Below, in pieces: positions 12,401 to 24,400 of a stretch of 64,000 bases of DNA (the first letter of the stretch is position 1; each line of letters starts with the position of its first letter). This DNA is from Bugula neritina (Eukaryota; Bryozoa; Gymnolaemata; Cheilostomatida; Bugulidae): contig OZ037765.1 in the NCBI GenBank assembly GCA_964035545.1, positions 33,293,004 through 33,357,003 of the forward strand, in the 5' to 3' direction. The translations under genes and the position numbers were made by a program. The notes beneath the pieces are model-generated. The model made no database searches, was not told the origin of the DNA, and was given only the letters and a program-made list of their open reading frames with translations.

Positions 12401-15400
12401 CATTGACTTTGACAAATGTACTTCGGAGTTGAAGAAATGGTAATTTCTGCCAAATACCATAACTTTCATGCTTCGAGTAGATATAACTATGGTGCTATGT
12501 TGTATTCAACTTACTCTTGTGTAACTATTTAGTCGTGTGGCATGACAATATGACTTCTAAAGCTGTGATTTATTACTCCATCCCCAACACTAGTAGCAGT
12601 GCAGTGGCCTATTTCACACAATATTTATGTTTCTATTCTATCTAGGCTCTATTTGCTCACTCTATCCATATTTAAACTCTCTTATATCAAACTCATTCAC
12701 AAGTCTCTGTTTGTATTCATATCGATAGTTTGATAACTGGCAGTGATGTCATGGGGTGTTGAGTCACACGTATTCTAGAATGTTCTTCCTCTTACAGGTC
12801 ACTACTATTACACAGAGTGGTGTAACAAGTGTCAACACGGAGATGTGGCCACCATTTATTCCCCTTGGTATGTCACTAGGCAGCCATCTTGCTTCTCTTT
12901 CTACTATCACATGATGGGTCATCCCACTGACATGGGGGCCTTGTATCTCTCAGCTTATGACCAGAATCTCACTGAACAGGTTAGTCACATGACTTCCCTA
13001 TTAGCATAATCTTGCTTAGATAACACTTCTGTGTTTTAGCTGAGGTCATTTGAAGTTCACGTATTTTCCTCCTACTAATTAGGTGTGGATGCCTTCACTT
13101 AGTTTATCATTGTCTGCCAAAGTTAGTCTTTTGTTGAATATTGAGAGTTTTCTCTGTAAAATTACCATATAGTTGCTGTGGACGAGGGAGAAACCGGATG
13201 CTGAGGACAACCAGGGCAGCTGGCAGCGTGTTGAAGTTGACATTCCTCCAGGAAGTTACAGGTTCACGTTTGGCAGTCTGTTCCACGGTGGGAGTGATCT
13301 GGGAGACAAGGCTATTGATGACATACTGATAGAGGACGGGGCGTGTGACATCCGTCCCGGTAAGCAGAGTTTTCCTGGTCTCTCCTCTTTTCTCTAAAAT
13401 ATCACTATGGTTACCCTGCATGATGCTTTGAGTCTAGGAATATGTAATAGAGGCACACAATACTATCAGTTGAATCTGTCTGTCTGTGTGTCTCCCTGTC
13501 ACATCTGTTGGCGCTGATTCTGAACTATGAAAACACTTGAGTGATATACTGATAACATTTTCAGCTCTTCACATAACCAGAGTTGTATAATGAGAAGCTT
13601 GCACGGTATTATAAAACAATACAACATGTACATGTGATCATATTGCAGCGTGTAACGCCTCCCTCTTCTGCTCCATCACCAACGAATGTCTCTCCTCGGC
13701 TGACAGACCTCTTTGTAACGGGAAGTTTGAATGTCCGGACGGATCAGATGAAGATGGCTGTTCGGGTTGGTTGTCCATCTTGTCTCTAAACCTCTTAGTT
13801 TATATCATGACTTTCCAGTAAATTAAAAATCAATTCACATGATGAAATGTTACAGCTGTATGTAATTGCAAATTGTTATCTAATGTTTTGTGAATTCATT
13901 TTTGATTGCAGGTTCAGTTTACTCGACTACTTTTGAATTAGGGATGGACTTATCCACTTACTCCTTGAAGAACATGTTTGATAATCCGCAATATCAGTGG
14001 GGGGTGTCCAAGGGCCCCACCTCGGTTATAGGAACTTACCATGACAACACGTACAAGAATCCTCTTGGTGAGTGTTAGCTTGTTACAGCCATTCTCATTG
14101 GTTGATTCATCGGTTCATTTCCTGAGTTGCAAAAGGAATTCTCCTACCCAATAACTACCCTCTTAGGATTACTACGATTTTAGTACGATTGCACTGAACA
14201 CCTTGGACTCAATCACTGAGAATTCTACTGAAAGTCACCCAGTGCAATCAGGAGTATATCAGTTACAGTCATACGAGATGCAACTGCTTGCAACCAGTCA
14301 TGTGATATATTGATACGGTGTATGTATGTAAGGGATTGAGATTTTTGTATTACTAGTAAATTAAACGGATATAGGATATGTTATCTAATCTCCTCGCTTA
14401 TTGTGAGATATGTAGAGGAATGTGCTTCCCCTTGAGTTCAACACATCTCTGTGCTGTGATATGGTAACAGTTGAAGTCAACTGGCTAACGGGAAATGTGT
14501 AGTGTTAGTCATTTGTTCTATTAATAGAATACTTTTATTTGCTAGCTAAGGATAACAGATCGTAAAATGTCAACATAAGAAAAAAGGTTTTGTTAACATC
14601 CCAGTCGCCATGTTGTAAGCTGCATGACTATATAAATTCTGTAGTGTGTCTTGTTCAAACATTAGTCAGTGTTGTGATAATATTAAGTATGATACACCCA
14701 TCAGTGACGTTAAACTATATTCTGTATTCATTTGCTAGTTGCAAGCTTTGTTATAGAATAGGAGTCCAATGTAACTTGGAAGGCAGCTTTTTCCTTTCTC
14801 TGTAATCAATATTATTGACCTTGACATTCCCTTGTAGGTCACTACGTCGCCATTCTTCCTGGTACGTTGTCAGAAGTTCCCGCGGGGTCTGAAAGTCCGC
14901 TAGTCATCGAGCAAGACCTGAGTAGCAACCAAGGTCGCTGTCTGCGTTTCACTTACAACATGAACTACGAGGGGTCAACCTCCGGCACTGGCAGCACCCT
15001 CAAGGTGAGCTCCAGCGCTTCATCTTAGCTGACCCACTTTTTTTCAAATCTGTTTTGATTTGATAACATGTAATGTTGCGTTTACCACCAGTTGTGAAGA
15101 GCGAGTCAATATCAATATATTTTATGTATTTCCCAGGTGTTGGCTAGAAATGTTGTGACAGGGAACTCGAAGGAACTGTGGAATAACACCGAACTGACAG
15201 GGCGTGACTGGATGCACGCCTCCTACAGCATCATGGCTGAACCCCAATCTTACCGAATAGAGTTTGTGGCGGCCCGACTCAATGGCGATGGAGTTGTCAT
15301 TTCTCTGGATGACATCACCATTATGAATGGTATGTTGCTTATATAGGTCACTGTAAGTACACTGATAAATTAAGTAGACTGTACGTGTGATATGCTATGT

Positions 15401-18400
15401 AGGTCACTGTATGTTTAATATCCTATGTAGGTCTCTGTAAGTGTGATGACCCGAGTCGCAGACAATGTCCAGACAGGAAGTGTATCCCCGAAGAGTGGTT
15501 TTGTGACGGAGATCAGGATTGTGATGACGGGGCAGACGAGAACAATTGTCGTGAGTTCACTTCTGTAGTCTTTTGGAATATTCTAGTGTTTCGTAAAATG
15601 TAATGTATAGGAAAGACATTTTGTTTTGATATTTTATCAAACAGGAAGTGAGTCTTGGTGCTGTGAATCACTAACTAACTTTTCCCAAGGTTCTAAGGCT
15701 AGTCTGTATTAGATGTGATTTAGACTGAGTACTGAGTGTTTGTTGCAGCTACCTGCCCTGTGGATGAGTACACATGTAGAGACAGATCCTGTGTGCCTGG
15801 GACAGAGGCTACAGTCCGGTGTGACGGCACCTACGACTGTGCTGATGGGTCTGATGAAAGTCTCTGCGGTAAGTGCTTCCTGTTACGGTAATCCCATAGT
15901 TCCATTGTCGGTTTTATAATTATGTTCATGTGAGGATAACTCCGAGCTCTATGCTGTGAGAGTTATACTTGACCGTCTTGTGTTTTCAGCCTACGTTGAT
16001 CAGTGTTCGGGTGAAGACTGCATTAAACTCTCCCATTCGGAGGGAAACTACGAAGTTTGTGCCACGGATTGGGACGCGTCTTTAAACCCCCAAATATGCA
16101 GATATCTACACAAGTCGTGAGTCAACTCTGCTAAGATTTTGTTAAACTCAAATAGACTCTTGTAGTAAAAGAATTCCTTGGTTTTAGTTGGGTACTTTCA
16201 TAATATGGTGTTCATTTCCATCAGTTAACTGGTGTGTATCAGACTACATATATTATTCACTGCTCACCTGCTATCTATTTCACAGGCCAGATGGAAGTAG
16301 CAATAGCTCCACTACTGTCTCTCCTTCCTCTTCCAAGTTCCTGCGACTTACGAACCCCAGCAGCGACGGCTTTCTATCTAAATTCTCTAAAGTAAACAGC
16401 TGCCCCAACAACCAAGTCATCATGGTAAGACAAATCCTACATAATATGTTGTGGTTTATAGTTCAGACAACACACAAAGTCTCTTTGAATCAATGTGTCA
16501 ATTGGCAAACACATGAATTGTGCAGCTGGTAGCGGAAATATATTTAGGGACCACAACTTCAAACTGTCATGAGCTTTTAAAACATGGTAATTCGTGTTCA
16601 AAAATCGTTCTCGCATGTCCAATTGAATTAGTTTTAGCGTTGTCACTAGTTATTTAAATAATATCCCTTCTATAGCCTTGGTTCTATATGAAACTGTGCA
16701 GGTAAACTGTGAAGACGCTACCTGTGGCACCCGCTCCCCGTTGCTATCTCCTTACATTATCGGCGGCTCCACGACTACTGAGCAAGGTCGGTGGCCTTGG
16801 CAAGTTGACCTTCGACGTCAAGGAGTGCATCACTGCGGCGCCACTCTTCTCAATCACCATTGGGTGCTGACTGCTGCCCACTGCATTGGACAGTAAGTAG
16901 ACTTCATCTAATTGGCTGTTTTCATCATATACTTCTTCTGATTGGCTATTATCCATTATCCGATAAAGAACACAGTGTAAGAGCTTTGAAAATTTAAATA
17001 AAATAAATCTTTGTTTTCAGATACGCTGGGGCACCAAATCTGTTTAAACTAAACTTTGGATCCACCAAAAACTACCCAGGTCAGCCAAACTCGGTGGAAC
17101 TGGCTGTGAAGCGGATATTCCTTCACCCGGATTACGTCAACATATTCGGTGGAGACGATATAGCCCTGCTCTTTGTGGACACGCCCATCAACTATACCAA
17201 TGAGATACGCCCTGCGTGCCTGCCCGCCTTAGAGGATGTGTACAGCTCAAGGTCCACGTGCTACATCACGGGCTGGGGCAGGATCGCCACCGACAGGGTA
17301 TATCCTGAAGATCTGCAGGAAGCTAAGTATAAACTCACCAGTTGGAATAGCTGTCGTGACATGTGGTCAACTACCCTGTCTCTCAGAGAAAGCATGCAGT
17401 GCGCAGGTAATAGCAGTCTACGCTTTTCTACTACTTTTCTACTGTTTTCTAAATAAGCAACAAATTTCATTTTGTAAATATTCGATTATCACATTCAATT
17501 ATTTATGTAATCAAATTATCTTTAATTTTAAGACAATTGCTACGTATTTTGCTCTTTTCAAGTCAACAATATCTTTAGGTTTTCACTATTAAACGTTCTC
17601 TGCTTACTTTTGTGTAATAATAAAATTTTTGATTTGACTTTTTGATAGCACAGAGTTTTCATACGACATTTAAGTATTTTCTAGAATAAAAAATGCAAAC
17701 ATATTATTCAGAATTATATGATGCATCCGTGACAGGTTTTCCTCTCCAGATCTGTTTAATTAATGCATCTTTAAGATTAGTGATTGAGCAAATCTCAAAC
17801 TCATTGATGTTAAAGGCTGCTAACTCCACTCCCTTCCTGCAGGTTACAGCTCAGGTACTATCAGGACCTGTAAAGGTGACAGCGGAGGCCCCCTGGTGTG
17901 TCTAGACAAGTACAAGAGGTGGTCGCTGGTCGGCATCACAAGTCTCGGCCCCTCCGGCTGTTTCCTGGAAACACACAAAGACGATATTTTCACCAAAGTC
18001 TCTTCTTACCTCCCCTGGGTGATGGAGAACATAGGTGAGTGATTCAGACCAGTAGTACCGGACCAATATTACCGGACCAATATTACCGGACCAGTATTAC
18101 CGGACCAGTAGTACCGGACCAGTAATACTGGACTAGTAGCACCAGACCAGTAGTACCATGCACTGCGTTATGTCACTTCATCTGCAATACTTTGTTAATA
18201 CATTTTAATTTGTTTTCTAATCCTGTAAACCTAAAATCGTGGAAATAAATGATGATTGATTAGATATGAGTTATAATAAGTTATAATTAATATATTATGT
18301 ATGCATCATGCGTGGGTTGCAGGGTTTCAGTTCAACTGCACCAACGGCAGGAAGCTTGTAGACCGGGAACTGCTCTGCGATGCTGTAGATGATTGTGGAG

Positions 18401-21400
18401 ACAACTCTGATGAGGTGATCCCCTGCACGCTGTCGGTAGAATGCGACTTTGAGTCCCGTAACTTGTGTGGATATACTCTGGGTGGGGACTGGAGGAACGT
18501 CACCGGGCCAGCCAGCCTTACCGGATCTCTTCATAACACCGGTCCCATATATGATCACACAGTGGGCATAGCCAATAACGTGGCCACTTACTTAGTGACG
18601 TCTGTTGATGGTGCCGTGCTTACTACACCTACCCACAATTCCTCAGACACATCCTGTTTACAGTTCTTCTACTACTTGTCTCACACGAGTAAAATAGAGG
18701 TTCTGGCAGGCGACTTTTCTCTCGCTAGAGTCGGGACGTCTGCTAACTCGTGGCAGTACGCACAACTCAACATCATCTCCGGCGCATACCAGTTGAAGCT
18801 GAAAACAGAGATTCCCGTAGCATCATATGTCGCTATTGATGATGTGACAGTGTCACAAGGTGCTTGCGCTGGTTCCTGTCCACCTGGCATGTTCAAGTGT
18901 CAGACTCAGTGCATTCCCTCAGCATACGTCTGCGATGGCATTGCGCAATGCCTGAATGCAGCAGACGAACAAGGCTGCAACAGTAGGCCCGATACTATTG
19001 AGTGCACGTTTGATGAGGCATACGCCTGTGGAATAAGACATACTGATGACAGCGAGTTCAACATGGCTGTCAGTTACAACAATCCCGCGAGTGGGCCGGC
19101 AAACGGGCACGAAGACGATGCGGAGGAAACCGACATCAGTTACCTCCTTGCGGTGGCCCCTCAGTCGCACCTGAAGTCGACTATTGTCTGGCCAGTGGCT
19201 CCGACAGTGGACTCCTGCTTGACTCTCTGGTACTACATGGAGGGCAGCAGCGTCGGCTCTCTGGAGGTGAAGAGTGGTGGACAGAAGTTGTGGCAGGAGT
19301 TTGGTAGTCAAGGAGCGGAGTGGCTCAGAGCGAGGGTGAATGTAAAGTCCGGGAATTCTGTGGAGATATCCGTTCAGTCTGGAGATGAAGTGAGTTTGCC
19401 AACTGATTTGTTGTACCATTGTATCTAATGTGTGTTTCGATCTCATTGTAATTCATTATGATTATATCTACAAGTAGATCTCACTGTGACTCAATGTGAT
19501 TATGTATCCTAGAGTCGGTATGAGTCATGTTGTTTTAAGTTACTTATTAAATAATTCCATCTTCACTTTTGCTAAATTTAGTTGACCTCGGAGGTAAGAA
19601 AGCTTGCAGAAAATTCAACTGCCTTACGCTTTGCTATTGAAACTCTCACATGGCTAACCAGTAATAGTTATTCATTACAATGCAGCTTAATCAACTCAGT
19701 GCGCTGGGGATACAGTCTTATTCTTTGATTATAAGTTTTACAAACCCCGAACCACCTGACTGCAGCACCTGTATGCTCTACCAGTTACTCTAGTGACTGA
19801 CATAAATGTACTACTCCATTCAATCAGTTTACTGCTGGTGTGTGGGCAGTATGATATGCAGTCTAACTGATACAATACCCCATTGATAAACAGTAGTGTT
19901 ATACGTATGTCCTGCATGCTGTGTGCTTCCATTACCTTTTGAGGCTATGTCTTGCAGTACATCTTTGTCAGCCATATAACTCACACTGATCTACAGTTAC
20001 ACGTGTGTGCTGTGTATATATGTAGAATATAGATGTAATATATTAAATGCACGCGGCTCGTATTTTGCTCATGATGATTGCCAACTCACTTTAGAAGCTT
20101 ATAGATTTAACTAAATTATCATCACCTCTCACTCACTCTCTGACCATATCATTTTTATTTACTAACTCATTTACTCATTCTATCACCTAATCTTCAACCC
20201 TACTCACTCATAGACTCACTCACTCACTTACTCACACTCACTCACTCACTCATAGTCACTCCTTTACTCACTCGCTACTACTCTATCATCCACTCACTCA
20301 CTCGCTAATCACACTCACTCCTTTACTCACTCACTCACTACTACTCACTCACTCAGTAACATACATGCTCTCATCAACTGTTCATCAAATAGTCAAAGTT
20401 TTTCCTTTAATTTTCAGGACACCAATTTCATAGCCATAGACGACTTATCACTCTCTGCGGGTGGTTGTCCTCCCACCCCGAGCTGCGACTCTCAGACTGA
20501 ACACACGTGTCCGGGAAAATGTATCAATAAAAACCGAGAGTGCGACAAAACAGTCGACTGTTTTGATTTGTCAGATGAGCTGACATGTGATTGGACAGTC
20601 AACTGTGACTTTGAAACCAGCTGTCCCAGTTACAGCTCTACTTCGTTTCTGCCTTCCTATACCTGGCAAATCAATAGTGCTGGTATGTCTGAGGCTATTA
20701 TATTTTCTTTTAACATAAAATAAATGACATCCATTGTTCAAGGTCAAAAATAGTCTCTTTTTCTTGCACTTGAAAATTTAAAATTGCTTTCTGCATGTCT
20801 CTTAAATTCAATGTACATAGCCTGAATTCTCACCATGTTTCTTGCAGACGGGTATCTTACAGCTGACCCAGCCAGCACAGATCGGGGAGCTAAGGCCGAC
20901 TACACCTCAGCACCGTTTCTTCTGGACACAGAGCATTGCTTGAGCTTCCGCTATTTGCTAGCTGGAGAGTCAGCAGCCAATCCAGAGCTGCGTATTAACC
21001 TCAGACAGCCAATCATCAGCAAGGATACAACCATATGGCGGGTTTCTCTCAACGACACTGTTTGGCGCACGGGGAAGGTGACTCTCACCCCCACTGATCA
21101 GAGTGTGGTCTCTCTGGTATTTCAGGCTCTGTATGGGGGGAGTAAGGATGTCCCTCTGTCTATAGACGATATCCAAGTCTCTTCTGGGAGGTGCAGCCTT
21201 CCAGGTAATAGTTTCATACAGTTTCTACAGTTGAATATTTTAATATACTTCTACTTTTTCTACCGTGGAATATCTTGACGTCTGAAGATGTGACAAAGAA
21301 TAACAGTACTACTAAAAGTACAATTTACTTATTTGAATATAAACTAATTTTACAAGCTGTATAAGGTGGAGATAATCCCACGTGTGCATATTTACAGTGT

Positions 21401-24400
21401 GTGCTGGTCAGTTCCTTTGTCCGTATGAAGAGAAGTGTATTCCAACCTCTGCACAATGTGATGGTATTGCTCACTGCCAAGGGGGCGTAGACGAAGAGGA
21501 TTGTGGGGGTAAGTATCCTGGCTAATATGGGGGGAGGTTATTTTCTCTTTGCTATGAAGTATTCCTGTCAATAGAGGAACGAGCTAGCATAAGTTAGGGA
21601 GGAATTTACCTTTTACTTACTAAAGTCAAAATATGGCTGAAATGGCCATTTTTAATGAGTCTCCTTTCTTTATTTAGCAGCAGACTCTGGAGACATTTGA
21701 ATTTTCTTTATAGACTCAGTGAAACAGAATATAATATTTTCCCACGTCTGTCGATGAGACGTCTGCAACTCATTTCACTGCTTTTCTTTCAGATTTGGCT
21801 GAAGCTTTGGACTGTAACTTTGACAATGATTTCTGCCAATGGACTCGTTCGACTACTGGCCTATCGTTAGCAAGGGAGGCTGGTTCAACCCCCCTGCAGG
21901 ATACTGGCCCCTTATACGATAACACGCAAAACAATCTAGTTGGCTTTTACCTCTATCTCAGTAAGTATACTTGATGAAGTGCTTTGAGTTAGATATCAAC
22001 TCAGGAGAATTGTAGGGCAGGTTGTAAGAGGGGATTTAGTTGATTAGTGTTTAATAGAAAGGGCAGATAACTATAGTTATTCTAAGTCTCTGAAATATAC
22101 TTAATAACCTGAAATGGATTTGTTGTTGGGACAGACTCAATGTTTGTAGCCTTTTTACTAAAAGTGTACTATCGTACTAAGTATTCATGACTGTACAATG
22201 ACAACGTATAGGGTTGATAGCAACATGTCAAAATTAGGTATTATCTCCCCTGTCTTTGAATTGTATACTTATTTTAGTGTATGCAGCAAAACTATATTCT
22301 AAATTATGTGGTTTGAGTTCCAATAACTGCAGATATGAAATACCACATGAATGTAATACAACTAGGTATATAACACTACTGCAGGTTATTCTTAGAATTA
22401 CATATATATAGAGTCGCTCACTGATTGTCGGTGATTTTATAGAGTCTAAAGTTTCTTCTGGAACAGCTACATTGACCTCTCCAGCTGTGAAGATTTCTAC
22501 AGGTCATTGCCTGACTTTCTACTATCACATGATCGGCCGTAACATCGGGTATCTCAATGTAAGTCTAGACTTATCATTCTCTCTGACTTTCACTCACTCT
22601 CACTCAGCGTCACTCACTTTGATTTACTGTGAATCAAATGTAACATGTGTAACATGTGTATGGATTAATAGTTGTGGAATGTATGCATACTGGCTGCTGG
22701 CAGTGATGTCACATGCTTGTACATGTCACATGCTTGTACATGTCACATGCCTGTACATGTCACATACTTGTACATGTCACATACTTGTACATGTCACATG
22801 CTTGCAGGTGTCAAATGCTGCCTCCCCCGCAGACAATGCGCTACTCTCCATCTTCGGAGCTCACGGCTCGGCCGAGTGGCACGTCGCCAAGATAGACGTT
22901 CATCCAACAGACGCCCTTCAACTGAGGTTCACCTTTACCTCCAATGGGCTCTTCTCTAACACAGCTATTGATGACATCACATTCAGACCGGGCTCATGCG
23001 GTACGTCCCTCACCGTATGCTCAGTAAAGTCTTCAGGCTATCTGTGTGATTTGCTGTCCCTATTATCAAACCCATAACTGTTCTACTCTGTACTGCTCTG
23101 TTCTACTCTATTCTACTCTGTACTATACTCTGCACTACTCTATACTCCGTTTTGTTTTGTTCTAGACTGTTCTGATGACCACCAGTGTCCCGTGTCTGGG
23201 GAGTGCTTTGATAAAATGGCCAAATGTGATAACATCCCGCACTGTCAAGATGGATCTGATGAACAGAACTGTGGTAAATACTTGGCTTATGAATCTCTTG
23301 CTGTATATCTTATATTATAGAGTGTAATATGGTACTAGTAAAATATATATGATAATTTAACATATTGGGCTACATTATAATACAGCATCTGATATAGTAT
23401 ATCAATAAAAATATAGCTTAAAATAATTATAAATAATAATATAGTTATATATATATATAGTAATATAGTATAAATAATAATATATGTAAATAAAGATCTA
23501 GTATAATATATAAGTAATAATATGTTATGTAATATAGTATTATATATAAATAATGATATAGTAAATAAATAGTAATATAGCATAATATATAAATAATAAC
23601 ATAGTATAATATATAGGTATAATTTATAAATAGTAATATGTTATACAGCATGTACAGTAAGTAGTTTATTTCCTTCATTCGACAGGATGTGGTGCAGATC
23701 AGACGTTATGCGCAGCTTTTGATGCTTGTTTACCTACGGACTTCATCTGCAGCCAAGCTAACGCCGACTGCCTGGTAGAGGGTCAGGTTATTGATTGCAG
23801 TAAGTGTCCTGTCCTCTTACTGTATCAATGAGTCATCTCTTACTATATCAATGAGTCATCTCTTACTATATCAATGAGTCATCTCTTACTATATCAATGA
23901 GTCATCTCTTACTATATCAATGAGTCATCTCTTACTATATCAATGAGTCATCTCTTACTATATCAATGAGTCATCTCTTACTATATCAATGAGTCATCTC
24001 TTACTATATCAATGAGTCATCTCTTACTATATCAATGAGTCATCTCTTACTATATCAATGAGTCATCTCTTACTATATCAATGAGTCATCTCTTACTATA
24101 TCAATGAGTCATCTCCTCTTACTATATCAATGAGTCATCTCTTACTATGTTAATGAATCATCTCCTCTTACTATATGAGTCATTTCCTGCCATAGTTCCA
24201 TAGTAGCAGTATAATCACATTGTCTAAATGAAAATGCTTATATTAGTTTTTTAAAATATAACTTTTTATTTTCACCCAGAATGCAACTCGACATTCCAGC
24301 GATCATGTGATCAAGGATTTTGTTACGACCAGCTGGCATATTGTAACGGACACCAAGATTGTGATGATGGCAGTGACGAGCCTCCGCTATGTGGTTAGTT

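Larger units (their letters stand above)
18323..23000 (+). other. Central LDLRa/MAM block, including a 1067-nt fused exon
   Basis: Directly after the first protease domain the frame continues into LDLRa 5 ([13 protein letters not shown]), MAM 3, LDLRa 6 and most of MAM 4, all inside one exon (18323-19389), several times longer than most other exons of the gene. Exons 20418-20682 and 20848-21204 finish MAM 4 and add LDLRa 7 and MAM 5 ([12 protein letters not shown]). Exon 21398-21508 is LDLRa 8. Exons 21793-21960, 22443-22558 and 22808-23000 are MAM 6 ([12 protein letters not shown], then [12 protein letters not shown], then [12 protein letters not shown]). MAM domains mediate adhesion or oligomerisation in meprins and receptor phosphatases; that role is assumed here. 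Confidence 0.86.

Noticed and set aside
18034-18323. Gene boundary after the first protease domain
   Set aside because: The exon ends in phase 1 with a good GTGAGT donor and no stop, and the next LDLRa exon continues in phase 1.
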